From assembly GCA_001599295.1 (NCBI GenBank), contig BCGN01000004.1, forward strand, positions 4,138-68,137: 64,000 nucleotides of DNA, given 5' to 3'. The stretch is from Sporopachydermia quercuum. Taxonomy: Eukaryota; Ascomycota; Sporopachydermiomycetes; Sporopachydermiales; Sporopachydermiaceae. Below are positions 9,576 to 19,826 of the stretch, piece by piece; the stretch's first letter is position 1, and each line of letters starts with the position of its first letter. The notes under the pieces are model-generated. The model searched no databases, had not been told where the DNA came from, and worked only from the letters and a program-made list of their open reading frames with translations. The position numbers and the translations under genes were made by a program.

Positions 9576-10634
9576 TTAGATCAACTCCCTATACTCCTCT
9601 TCTTTTCCTGGAACTACCATTTCGTTCAAGGCAAAGGAGATATAATCTCTAATATACCTCAACTTTTTCATAGCATCAGTCTTATTAAAACAGTGATTTT
9701 CCTCATAATCCCCTGTCACTTTCTCTCGAATCACTTTCAAATGGCTGCTGATATAATCCACCTTATATTTGATAAAATCAGAATAGAACTCAGCGTACAG
9801 GAAAGGAGGATCCACGCTGTCAGGCCGAACTGTTGTCAACACAGTTTCGTCTTTAACGAAAGGATTTTTTGGTCTATAGGAAGTCACCATAGTAATTCTA
9901 TCCTTATAATGAACAGGCTTAGGGGCCAAATGAAGTAGATATCTTCCTTGTAGAACACAAGCACTTCCTTTCTTGGGGCCTGGAATACAGGTAATGTTCT
10001 TTTCGGCATCCTGAACATATGTCTCTCCTCCAATCATATTGGTAGTATCAGAAAGCATCAGAACACAGACAAACGGATAGGAGTCGTTGTGCCAACCCAC
10101 GATTGCTGGCATGTCTTGGGAGCCTTTGGTAGTGAGAGACTCTTCATCTGTGCCTTCTTCTGCCCTAAGGTCAATGTTGCAATGGGCAACTTCAAAGTCC
10201 ATCACAATCTCCAATTCAACTCCTGCCATCTGGGAAATAGCCTGAGTAGTCAGAGGATGTGTCCAGGCTGCATGAGTGAACGGAGCTTCTTTCGAGTATC
10301 CTCGGATGGAAAAAGCCAAGTTGTCCTTCCTCCCTGGAGGGGTTTTATCAAAGCCGTATTTTACTGCTTTTTCCCTAGAGAGAATTTCATTTTTCATGAT
10401 TTCCACTGCTTCATCGCTGAACAATTCAAACGGGAAAGATCCTCCAATCTCACTGATACCAGCATCCTTGGCATATCCCATCTCTTCCATGGTGATGATT
10501 TTATTGTGGGATTGAAACTTGAGATGCACAGCAGGATCAAATTCCACCGGCTCGAAATCGGTATCCTTGGGGAGCATGTAGAGGTTGTCAAATCTCTTCC
10601 AGGGAGGAATTTGCGTTTTAATAGACACAGCCAT
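9576..10634 (-). CDS. Fe(II)/2-oxoglutarate-dependent dioxygenase
   Basis: A 352-residue protein starting at the ATG at 10634 (the frame extends 33 codons further only from a TTG). Residues H182 and D184 in GWHNDSYPF give the H-x-D motif, and H235 in GRYLLHLAPKP is the distal histidine of the iron triad in a double-stranded beta-helix; R246 or R254 downstream could bind 2-oxoglutarate. GGETYV (about 202-207) precedes the last histidine as in many members. The family oxidises an organic substrate with O2 and 2-oxoglutarate, giving succinate and CO2; the substrate here is unknown. No targeting signal is evident, suggesting a cytosolic enzyme. It converges with the Zn-cluster gene and has its own TATA box. 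It resembles uncharacterised dioxygenases common in filamentous fungi, and its base composition is richer in GC than the flanks. Confidence 0.75.
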   Translation of the reverse strand: MAVSIKTQIPPWKRFDNLYMLPKDTDFEPVEFDPAVHLKFQSHNKIITMEEMGYAKDAGISEIGGSFPFELFSDEAVEIMKNEILSREKAVKYGFDKTPPGRKDNLAFSIRGYSKEAPFTHAAWTHPLTTQAISQMAGVELEIVMDFEVAHCNIDLRAEEGTDEESLTTKGSQDMPAIVGWHNDSYPFVCVLMLSDTTNMIGGETYVQDAEKNITCIPGPKKGSACVLQGRYLLHLAPKPVHYKDRITMVTSYRPKNPFVKDETVLTTVRPDSVDPPFLYAEFYSDFIKYKVDYISSHLKVIREKVTGDYEENHCFNKTDAMKKLRYIRDYISFALNEMVVPGKEEEYRELI

Positions 10635-10746
10635 GTTGGAAATCAAATAGGTGAGAGAGCAGTTGTTGAAATTGATAACTGATGAGTTGATGGAGGTTGC
10701 AGTTAGAATTGCCTTAGATTTGTTGAGATTCAAGTCTAATGAGGTC

Positions 10747-10754
10747 TATTTATA
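10747..10754 (-). promoter_or_regulatory. TATA box of the dioxygenase gene
   Basis: On the minus strand TATAAATA lies ~113 bp upstream of the ATG at 10634. A good match in sequence and spacing to a yeast TATA element; it also supports starting translation at 10634. Confidence 0.5.
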
Positions 10755-12601
10755 CTTAAAAGACATTCAAAAGAATTTGCGCAACAGGCAAAATCTGAGG
10801 GATATGAAGTGATTTCCATTTTATACCAAACATGACATGCCACTTCGTCTGGCTTATCGTTAGTAGTCGTGGTTTAGACTCTCAGGATGAACCAGTCTAG
10901 AACGGAACTTTTCTGGTAATTCCAAAATTGAAATGACAATCAATTAGTATATTATCTAACAATCCACTGTCTTACAAGGGAGAAAGAACGTGTGAAACAT
11001 TAATAATATCCTATCAATAGGGAAAGTGTGAAAAGCCACTATTCAAAATAAGGTTTACACTTAANTTTGAAGGACAAAGTTTAAATCAGATATTAACCTT
11101 CAAATGCTAAACTCCAAAGTGATATAGGCATTGAAAATGAACACTTTTCAAAAGCTGATTCTGGAATAATATACTAAATAAAGCTAAACTAAAGCAATTA
11201 CTTTGTTGGGCTTTCATTTGACCAAAGTAACACTCATGTTTAAAACGATCTGAAGATTGCCGTCTGATTTAAGCTTTATTTTTCTAACCGTAAACTAGAA
11301 CTTTAAAAGTAGAGTTAAGAGCTTTGCCTATTCCGGTAATAGAGAATCAACTCACCCGAACGAAATAATATGACTTTGCAATTGAGAGAATAGCTAGAAA
11401 GACGTGTTTTTGATAGTTGCTGATAGTTCATATCTTTTACAAAAGTTACTACAATACCATGATTATAATAACCCGGATGAGTTAAGTCGAAATTGCCAAA
11501 AGAGAAGAGGGTTGATAGACGAAGAATAAGATATCCCATTGAACTGCAACGGTCAAACTGCATAACTATTGAGTACTTGTAATATAATATGTTCATGCTG
11601 TACGGCTGGAGGTATCAGAAGCTGAGCACTAAACATTTTGTGGGGAACAATGTGAGATAATAGATAATCCAACATATGTGTATTCTACATTTGCTCTACT
11701 GAGTGCTAGCATATGTAAGTTCAGGCCCTTTAGAAAAATAAAAAAATAAAAAATAAAATGAATGAATTAACAAATGAGCCGAAGAAATTATCAGCAAGCA
11801 TGAAAACATGTAGCAGACCTGAATGTTGATGAACAAACAACTGCAAGCCATCTCAATAACTTCTACACAGAATCCTCTTCCACAGAGAAGCGTTCCGGGA
11901 AACTTTGCAATAATCAATTGAACATCAAATTCTTTCGAGAGATTGCCTATGAGAGGATCTAAATGAAAACAGGCCCGAAGCCAATTACCAATGTTGGTTA
12001 ATGTGAACGGAAAACATTAAGATTACACACTGTAAGTAAACCTTAACATGCCATCTCTAAACTCTAATGTAAACTCTAAAATTAGAGCGTTGGAAGAATA
12101 GAGACCAGCAAAGGGATATGAAAAAGGATAAGAATAATAGCCAAAGCTTAAGGAATTCTTTACTTAAAACAATAAATATTTGCCAAAGATTGTATATGGG
12201 GAAAANGGATTTCNCATCATCTCAATCAATGCTAATCAAGTAAATATTTCATAGAGTGTAACGAACCAATGTCGTCTGATAGGCGATAAGATTAAAGTTT
12301 TACGCTAACCGTAATAGAGTTCAGGTACTGCAGAAGGAAATATCTACTTCTCGCTATATGTATTATCCTTCCTGTCTATTTCTCCAGCTTCTGGCTTATC
12401 GGCTGTTCTTTAATCTCTTCTATAGTCAAAATAGATTTCTTCTATATTCAAAATAGCTACATAAATGAAATGGATCTCCTCATTTTTTGCTCTCTTGATC
12501 CTAAACTATCACTGGATCTTCACTAGTATCACCAAAGACCTTAGCCAACTGTCAACTGCAAGCGAAGATCAAAAATCAAAAATCACATACTAATAGTCAA
12601 C
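10755..12601. other. divergent intergenic region
   Basis: About 1.85 kb between the divergent dioxygenase and transporter genes, so a plausible shared control region for the island. AT-rich; minus-strand open frames at 11315-11596 and 11696-11917 have no family features and I discount them. The 3' 250 bases before the transporter are pyrimidine-rich with a repeated tcaaaatagatttctt-like block around 12428-12455. No RNA gene seen. Confidence 0.4.
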
Positions 12602-14206
12602 ATGGTTTCTGAGGGTATTGAGAAAAGCTCTGCTCCGTCTGACGCTATCAAAGCAGAGTTTGAGACTGCCGAGCGATCAATCACCAACTCCAGCAATGTG
12701 TCAACTTTGGAACAGGACGTCATAGAGGCTGATAAGGTTGATATGACTGATCTGAACCATCACGATAAAGTCCTGTCTGCTAAGATGTATCTAGTAAACA
12801 ATGCTTTAGACGAGATAGGTTTTACATGGTATCATTTCAAGATATTTATTCTGTCGGGAATGGGATATGCAGTTGATTCCCAGATCACTCTTCTAGCAAG
12901 CTACACTGCAATTCCAGTGTCAACTGAGTTTGGAGTGACGTTTCCTGTGTACGGGATTATGGCTTATGGAGGCCTATTGGTTGGAGCCTTGCTCTGGGGG
13001 TTTAGTGCTGATATCATTGGGCGGAAGTTTGCTTTCAACACGTCTCTGCTATTTGGATCGGTGTGTGGGCTGACAGTTGGAGGCATGCCTACTTATGCTG
13101 GTTACTGTGTGATGCTGTTCCTAACTTCTATGGGCTATGGTGGAAATTTGGTCTTGGACACGTCGGTATTTCTGGAGTATCTGCCGTTCAAATATCACTG
13201 GATGATGGTGTTTTATGCTTGCTGGTGGGGAGTAGGACAGACCATTGCTGCACTCATCACCTGGCCGTTTCTGGTCAACTACACCTGTGTCTCACCTTTA
13301 GACTGCACCAAGGAGAACAATATGGGATGGAGGTACACCTGGATTACCAATTGCGCTCTTGTATTGGTAGTAGCTATTGGTCGGCTTACGGTGATCAAGT
13401 TTGAGGAGACTCCTAAGTTTCTGATTATCAAAGGAGACGATGAGCAGATCGTAAGAGTTCTGTCTGGCGTTGCCCAGAAGTACAACCGAGCTTGTTCTCT
13501 TACGGTAGACGAATTGGTCAAGTGTGGAAATTTGGGAGACTATGAAATTGAAAACCAGACCAGATCATTTAAAGGCCTAGCAGGAATCATGAAACATCAT
13601 GTGTCAATTCTATTCTCCTCGAAAAAGGTCGCCAGATCTTCATTCCTCATTTGGTTGTCCTGGACTCTCCTAGGTATTGCGTATCCTCTCTACTATGTGT
13701 TTCTGCCTCAATATCTGGCAGCGGCTGGAGCTCAGTTTGGCGACAGCTCTACATATACTACCTATAAGAATCTTGTAATCACCAATGCTGCCAGTACTGT
13801 TGGCCCTATGATTGCTGCAGGCTTGCTGTTTGTTCCAAAGATTGGCCAGAGAATGGTAATGGTGATTGGAGCTCTGATCAGCATGACGTTCCTGTTTGCC
13901 TACTCTGCAGTAAGAAATCAATCTGAAAACGTGGGATTTACTGCAGCAGTTAATATTGCTTGCAACATTTACTACGCAGTTCTGTATGCATACACCCCTG
14001 AAGTTCTTCCTTCAGCAGCAAGAAACACTGGTAACTCATTGGCAATGGCTTCGACTAGACTTATGGGTTGCGTAGCTACCGTTATAGGATTCTATGCAAA
14101 TGCAACGACTGCAGTGCCAATATATATTTGCGGAGCGGTGTTCGGAGCCATTGGGTTGGTAGCAATGTTGCTGCCGTTTGAACCATCGGGAAAGAGAACT
14201 GTATGA
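12602..14206 (+). CDS. MFS transporter, SVOP/sugar-porter-like
   Basis: A 534-residue polytopic membrane protein with about 12 hydrophobic segments after a ~70-residue hydrophilic N-terminus. ALDEIGFTWYHFKIFILSG and GMGYAVDS before and in helix 1, GFSADIIGRKFAF between helices 2 and 3, and TPEVLPSAARNTGNSLA near helix 11 are hallmarks of the SVOP-like branch of the major facilitator superfamily, which moves organic anions or sugars with protons. The substrate cannot be read from sequence. Start ATG in context aacATGg. It is divergent from the dioxygenase and followed tail-to-tail by the acyltransferase relic, so it may import a substrate for, or export a product of, the island. GC-richer than intergenic DNA. 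I see no frame damage. Confidence 0.8.
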   Translation: MVSEGIEKSSAPSDAIKAEFETAERSITNSSNVSTLEQDVIEADKVDMTDLNHHDKVLSAKMYLVNNALDEIGFTWYHFKIFILSGMGYAVDSQITLLASYTAIPVSTEFGVTFPVYGIMAYGGLLVGALLWGFSADIIGRKFAFNTSLLFGSVCGLTVGGMPTYAGYCVMLFLTSMGYGGNLVLDTSVFLEYLPFKYHWMMVFYACWWGVGQTIAALITWPFLVNYTCVSPLDCTKENNMGWRYTWITNCALVLVVAIGRLTVIKFEETPKFLIIKGDDEQIVRVLSGVAQKYNRACSLTVDELVKCGNLGDYEIENQTRSFKGLAGIMKHHVSILFSSKKVARSSFLIWLSWTLLGIAYPLYYVFLPQYLAAAGAQFGDSSTYTTYKNLVITNAASTVGPMIAAGLLFVPKIGQRMVMVIGALISMTFLFAYSAVRNQSENVGFTAAVNIACNIYYAVLYAYTPEVLPSAARNTGNSLAMASTRLMGCVATVIGFYANATTAVPIYICGAVFGAIGLVAMLLPFEPSGKRTV

Positions 14207-14638
14207 GATTGCAGAGTTCTAGTTGTTTATAAGTCTTTAGTATTGNTTTTCAACTCTTGGGATAGTTTAGATTGGAGTTTTGTAGAATTAAAGTTCGTGA
14301 AGCTATTTAATAAATTTCGAAAACTCTTATCGAACTGTATAAATCAAAGGGAAACGTAGATGAGTTGTAACGTGAAAGAATACAAATATGAGATCGATTG
14401 ACTACAAGAGTTCATTCAGAAATTAAGAACTACTTGGAGTAAAATGTAATGCGTCCCAGATGGGTTGGAGTATCAGACACGAAAATGAATTAACTGAACA
14501 ATAAGATAAATTGAGAAAGAAGGTATCAGTAATTAGAGTATGAATTAAAAGGAGTTTTCATATTAAATTAAAACAGACTATACCGACAGAAACTCCTCAC
14601 TAATATTTTGATTTACTGAATGGCTGATCTCTTATATT
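14207..14638. other. convergent intergenic region
   Basis: 3' flanks of the transporter gene and the acyltransferase pseudogene; AT-rich, nothing further recognised. Confidence 0.4.
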
Positions 14639-16003
14639 CTATCCTATCCACTTCGCATATTTCATGAACTCCTGATCAATCTTCAGAATCTCCATATGAT
14701 CGACCCTCAAAGAAATTGCAAGAACAATCTCACCATCTGGTCGTTTCGGCAGTAGATACATTAATCCTTCCAAAGGAGTAAACATCGGTCTTCTTATACC
14801 TTCGGGCTTTCCTAAACCAAAGTTGAAGTCAAGACTATAGCAATTTATCTTTGCCCAAGAACTCAGCATCACATCAGTTGCACCATTTGATAAAGCAGTG
14901 AACGAAAACCCTGATTTGCCTTGAAGCTGGCTAACATATGTNGCAAGAGCTCTAGTGCGAGACAGCAGTTTGGAGGGATCTTGTTCTTGNCTTAGCTGAG
15001 AAGCTATTATTCCCATTGGCGTATGAACCAGACTTTCTAAAGTCTTGTTGGAATAAGTCATATTCTGCAATAGACCTGAATATTCTCGCGGCACTCCCAC
15101 TACTTCCTTAACATCAACAGCTCTTGNACACTTAGTATTGACTGCTGGCTAAAGACGCCCAAGACAGATTCTACCAACACTTTTCCATATAAAAGCACTT
15201 AGAGCATCGTCTTTAGAAACAAAAGTCACCGCAGCCATCTTTTCATCCACCGTCAAATCCTTCAAATCTTCCAAGGCCTTCATATCAAATGCAAAAGAGT
15301 CCCAAACAGCTTCCATAGGCTCGCCACTCACTTTACGTTCGGCCTTCACTATCTGTTCCTTCAGTTCTTCTCCTGGGTTATAGGCCTCCAGCAGAGGAAT
15401 AACAACTTCCCTATCGATCTTCTGTACTGCTACGTCCTCTTCGCTAAACTTCTCGTTTTGACACGCCTTTGACAACAGTCTCATCACCGCAAACTGTCCT
15501 CCCATATCCATAGCTGCGTGATGAGCAACAATAGTGAACACCACCCCTCCTTGAATCCAATTAATCTGCAACAGCAAAACAGGTTCAGGGGCTTCGGGGT
15601 CGAATCCTGGACCTCCTGGAAGAGTTCTGCGGGGTGCAATCAAGTCTTCGTCGAGTAACTTTATAGGAAAGTTAAACTGTTTCAGCTGGTCCATAGAAGG
15701 AGCCGAAGGATAACTGCGGAGATCTTTGATAATTAAAAAAGGCACATCTTCGAAAGGAATTATTTTGTAGATTGGAGAATAGGTTTGGTTGGCATTTATG
15801 CCTCTTATTTGACCTGCAATTCATGGGANCTGTTGGGTTAACCGGTAAAGTCCTTTGTGAAGTGTGGAGATGATTTACTGATGGATTGAGGATCAGGAAT
15901 AGGATAGCAAAAGCTGATTTGAGTGTAAATGCGGAGGAGAGGCTGCTGAGAAAAGATGTCNAGATTCAGATTAGAAGGGTAGTTGATTGATTGATGTGAT
16001 CAT
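14639..16003 (-). pseudogene. AYT1: AYT1/TRI101-type O-acetyltransferase, decayed
   Basis: Translation shows a nearly full-length member of the trichothecene 3-O-acetyltransferase family (BAHD-like, acetyl-CoA dependent). Landmarks in order: DIFSQQPLL and YTQI near 15960-15925, AGQI near 15815, VPFLIIKDLR (~15745-15716), the catalytic HHAAMD (HxxxD) around 15520, FIWKSVGRICLGRL, RAVDVKEVVGVPREYSGLL, SSWAKIN, DFNFGLGKP (the DFGWG-like motif) and a C-terminal KWIG as in yeast Ayt1. The frame is broken: a frameshift lies around 15871-15885, an in-frame TGA at 15821-15823 sits where the family has tryptophan before AGQ, and an in-frame TAG at 15149-15151 follows GRL. No ATG is in frame with the first block; the nearest upstream is 16003. 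It carries N bases at 14941, 14990, 15127, 15829 and 15961. Family call is firm; loss of function is likely. Confidence 0.8.
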
Positions 16004-16419
16004 TGATGCAATGCTGCTGTTTTATTAGTGATTGATTGTTAGATTCGAAATGTTGGTGAAAACCCATAAAGGAACACTAATCCGTCGTTAATAAGTTGGC
16101 ATTCAGTGAATGGTTAATGGAGTTGTGCAATCTGTGATTTAATGATTTGACTAACTGATTTGAATAATTGATTTGATAGTCTATTTAATGATTAGATACA
16201 CCGTTGCACTGCACTGCCAAGTACGACATTTTACCGATTGCTTTACAATCGAACTTCCAAAATAATGAAATTCTTTAATGAATTTTGGCATTTTATTCAT
16301 TTTAATAGCTTATAATGAGTTGACTATTCGATTGTTTATACTAAATGATTTCTGAATGAGTACTTCGGAGATGCTAACATCGAAGTTTCCACTTATTCAA
16401 TATTGACAATTGAGGAAAG
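16004..16419. other. AT-rich intergenic with tgatt-type low complexity
   Basis: The sequence tgattgattga/ttaatgattagat recurs, giving low-complexity DNA around 15990-16200. No gene seen. Confidence 0.4.
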
Positions 16420-16870
16420 TTTAACTAAGTCATTAATATAANTAGTTAATATTTGATTGGCACTGATTTTTCTGGACCTACTTTTTCAAGAACGGGGGTG
16501 GACAAATAAATTACTATATAGTTTAGTTACCAAGAAGAATAAGTTCGTTGATTCTTGATGTATATATATGACTTTAAAGACTACTCCCTATACTCNTCCA
16601 ATACCCTTAGACACTGTTATTTATACCTATTGTGCACANTAACAAAGCACCATCCAACTGCTCCAGCACCTACCAGAGAACTCANTTACATTGGGACATC
16701 GGGGTATGTGNGATGTCTGAGCCACAGTCGAACAACTATGGGAAATAAGGTTTGAANAGACCCTCAGTACTAGCGGGACACAAGAGGCCTGGGACGCAAA
16801 GACCAGCAGCGAGAGTGACGGANCACGCGGCTGCACCGGGATGGACCGCCACGACCACAACTCTTAACAA
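16420..16870. repeat. dispersed repeat family B, copy 2
   Basis: Longer relative of 2905-3135: shared atactatatag-, gattcttgatgtatat- and atgactttaaa-type blocks, and an identical 19-mer at 16837-16855. Between the shared ends it has an extra ~170 bases of GC-rich sequence absent from copy 1. Six N bases fall within ~230 bp (16597-16823), far denser than elsewhere, as expected if reads from several copies were merged. No credible protein. Confidence 0.55.
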
Positions 16871-17197
16871 TGTAGGTCCTTACGGGGGCAAAATAGTAGT
16901 TGCTCCATCTACAGATCGAGTAGACAAGTGCTCGGTGGCAAAATAGTAATTTTACCTTATACAATGCTCCAATATAACCGATAAGATGGGTGATTGCTTC
17001 GAACGGGGAATAATTAGAGTACAAATATGCCTCCGTAGCCCTTTTGAACCGTAGAACATTGATGCAATGAAAATTTTATTGACCGTGTACCACTTTTGTG
17101 TATTGTAATGATTGATCAAAGNCGAATAGTTGAGAAGATGTTATCCTGAGCTTTCAGTTGATAGCTAATTTTTTCAATAATAGGAAGTATAACAAAA
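16871..17197. other. intergenic with short direct repeat
   Basis: Leader region of the NAD(P)-binding protein gene. ggcaaaatagta occurs twice, at 16887 and 16937, 50 bp apart, at the edge of the repeat B copy. Confidence 0.4.
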
Positions 17198-17965
17198 ATG
17201 GCGAGATCTGTGGTTGTATTTGGTGGGACCGGAGGTTGTGCCAATGCTTGCACAACCAAATGTCTACTCAATGGTATGAATGTGAAAGCTCTTGCAAGAA
17301 ACCCCGAGAAACTGGAAAGTATGCTATTGGAGCAGGGCATCAGTAAGGCAGTACTCGATGATCAATTGGTAATAGTNAAAGGTGATGCAACTGATATTGA
17401 AGCAGTCAAAGCTACATTAGGACCTCAAGAAGGCTTCTCTGCTCCAGAATTCATCATTTTTGGCATTGGAGCAAAACCTCAGTTGAAACGGTCATTAACT
17501 GAACCAGTTGGATTAACCAATCCTACAGTGTGTGGGGATTCCATGAAAGTGATACTGAGTGCTTTACAACAGCTTTCCATCTCCCCAAAACCTCGTTTGG
17601 CTATTGTTTCTACTACTGGAATATCGGACGGACCTAACGATGTACCTTTCGGGTTGAGAAGTATATACAAGTATATGCTCCATGTCCCGCATATCGACAA
17701 AAAGATTATGGAACAAGTAGCTGCCTCGGAAGAAGCCCGTGCTGTTTTATCTGGGGTGAGCATTGTTAGATGCTCACTGTTNACTGGTAATCACTTACTG
17801 AAAGATGGTGGAAATAGTGTGGTGAAAGCTGGTACTGATAAGTCTCCAGCAATTGGGTATACTATCAAACGAGCAGCAGTTGGAACTTGGATTTATGATA
17901 ATATCATCAATACCAAGAACCAAAATTCTGACTTCTCATCAATCATTACTCTTACATCGGGATAA
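17198..17965 (+). CDS. NAD(P)-binding Rossmann (NmrA/atypical SDR-like) protein
   Basis: A 255-residue protein. The N-terminal SVVVFGGTGGCANAC carries the glycine-rich GGxGG dinucleotide loop after a beta strand, followed by a helix and LARNPEKL, the typical second strand with a basic residue that favours NADP(H). GDATDIEAVKATL is the usual third element, and ALVSTTG-type strand is present as RLAIVSTTGIS. No canonical YxxxK pair stands out, which fits the atypical or NmrA-like class, whose members are either redox sensors or reductases. Start ATG in context aaaATGg. It lies beyond the repeat B copy from the acyltransferase relic, so membership of the island is uncertain. Two N bases (17379, 17782) leave the frame intact. 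Confidence 0.7.
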   Translation: MARSVVVFGGTGGCANACTTKCLLNGMNVKALARNPEKLESMLLEQGISKAVLDDQLVIXKGDATDIEAVKATLGPQEGFSAPEFIIFGIGAKPQLKRSLTEPVGLTNPTVCGDSMKVILSALQQLSISPKPRLAIVSTTGISDGPNDVPFGLRSIYKYMLHVPHIDKKIMEQVAASEEARAVLSGVSIVRCSLXTGNHLLKDGGNSVVKAGTDKSPAIGYTIKRAAVGTWIYDNIINTKNQNSDFSSIITLTSG

Positions 17966-19049
17966 CGAATAGGGGATGCAATACTGGAGGGGTGTCTGTG
18001 TTTTGTTTGATTATATAGATATATGTTGTACCATTTATAAATATGAGTTTGACTTTATAGATAGGATTTGTAAAATTATGATAGTGACTATAGTGCTTGA
18101 TTAGTACCTATAAGTGTCAGGAAGAAATGTTCTTCGGAAAGGGACGTAACTACTTCGGAATTTGATTAAATATGCTCTTATTGATACCACACTGCCCCTA
18201 ATGTTTTATGAATGCACATGCAAAAATTTAGATTCGGATGATGATAAGAAACTGGGTAAAATTCGAATGTACCAAAAGAGAGATAATAGTCACGCGACCA
18301 CCGGAATCATTTTGGTCTGAATATATCACGTGATCAGAATGATAGTGGTCAAGATGCCTTTTTGTCTTTTCTCAGAAGATTATACATCGATACATGCTAC
18401 CGAAAAATTGGACGAAAAATTTTTATAATTCTTTTCTATTTTGATCACATATATGTGTTTTCAAAATTATATATCATTTGACTTCCGAGGTTTCCTTGCT
18501 TGAAATGGATTATCAAAAGAATATTGTTTGTTGAATTTTTGGTCTTAGAGTTTCCTCAAACCAAGCAAAAAAATAGTAGCTCAAATTTAGATTACAAACA
18601 CTAAATATGTGACAATTATGATATACATTTCTGAATGCACTTAATATAATCTGTATTAAAATTTGTATTTAAAAGCCATTACTGGTTTTCTAAAGTACAG
18701 AGGATAACTTCATATATAATAATAGAAGACACAACGATGTTATATTTGAAAGAAAGTTTACAACTCTAATTTTCAACTTCTCTTTATAGCGATAGAACTT
18801 ATTTTTTAAGTTCATACTTTCAAACTTCTTATTGAGTTACACAAGTTATAACTCTGGCAACTTATTCGGCATTATATGGCATGTTTTATTCCATTACCGT
18901 TACGTATTTTATTACAATAGTATTGTAGTATTCTGATTATTATATTGTACTCATTTATCCAACGTTTACATCTTGTTTTTTCAGTAAGAATGTTTGTTTG
19001 TTATTAGTAAAGATATATCATTACATATGTCGATGAGAATTTTATTTAC
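17966..19049. other. AT-rich intergenic with an E-box
   Basis: Holds the palindrome TCACGTGA at 18326-18333, a Cbf1-type site ~360 bp past the NAD(P)-binding gene; its target is unclear because both neighbouring genes end here. The rest is very AT-rich with no gene. Confidence 0.4.
18326..18333. promoter_or_regulatory. Cbf1-type E-box TCACGTGA
   Basis: Perfect palindromic centromere-binding-factor-1 type site in a region between two gene 3' ends. Motif only; occupancy unknown. Confidence 0.3.
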
Positions 19050-19300
19050 TNGGGTCATAAGTATAAAAGTTTCAAAGAGTGGAATAAACTGTCAATCTAG
19101 CGTATGTTGACGCATTGTGAATACATGTCCATACAAACATAATGCAACATATAGACAACCTTAAATGTAGATAGACAAACTACAGGACTGTGATATATCG
19201 GTCAGTACTCAACATACTACTAATAAAAGTATATAATCGGATAGCTACGGAATTAGATAATAAATACATAAATTTATATATAACTACAAGGACCTTAATC
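19050..19300. repeat. dispersed repeat family A, copy 3 (partial)
   Basis: gtatgttgacgca, tgtgaatacatg, catacaaac, acaaccttaaatg, ggtcagta, aaaagtatataa and gatagctac follow in the same order as in 5625-5870. It fades after about 19290. No coding content. Confidence 0.6.
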
Positions 19301-19826
19301 ACTTTTTAGTTTGATCAGTTTTCAAACTTCCTTGCAAAAAAAGAAAATAAAATAAAGCTGAATTTTATTCTCAATTAGGAATGGCCTGTAATGTGCTTGG
19401 GCACATCATACCTGTACGACCAGTAATTGCATAGATAAATGACATTTATAGATCCCTTATAACTGTAACCACAATTTCATCAGACCGAAAAATCCAAATT
19501 CTGAACGTGGGAGTTTTATCTGTACATATCTATATAATAAACTACAAAAACTTTCATGGATGAGAGGTGTTTTGATAATAAGTATAGAATTTCTAATAAC
19601 AATTCCATTGCTGGGTATAAAATAAAAAAGTTGTTATCATTTGTGTTGTTACAACTATATTCTTATCAATATGGAATGTGAACAATAAATTATGCCAAAG
19701 AGATTAATCTTCTACGGAAGTATACTTGAAATGATACTAATTGCATTGCATACAGTAAATATTCCTGTTAGCGCAATTCCGAATCCTTCATTATAAAACT
19801 AACCAGCACTAAACCAAAACAAACAA
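19301..19826. other. 3' flank of the SOA1-like gene
   Basis: AT-rich DNA downstream of the transporter; nothing recognised. Confidence 0.35.

Noticed and set aside
10635-10733. 33-residue N-terminal extension of the dioxygenase
   Set aside because: It begins at TTG, and the TATA box at 10747-10754 lies too close to it; the ATG at 10634 fits the family better.
11315-11917. Two minus-strand frames between the dioxygenase and transporter
   Set aside because: No domain, ambiguous starts, located in a divergent promoter region.
14639-16003. A code in which TGA means tryptophan, to explain the interrupted acyltransferase
   Set aside because: TGA ends other genes cleanly (RRN7, the DNA glycosylase and the CENP-Q-like gene), and the gene also has a TAG and a frameshift.
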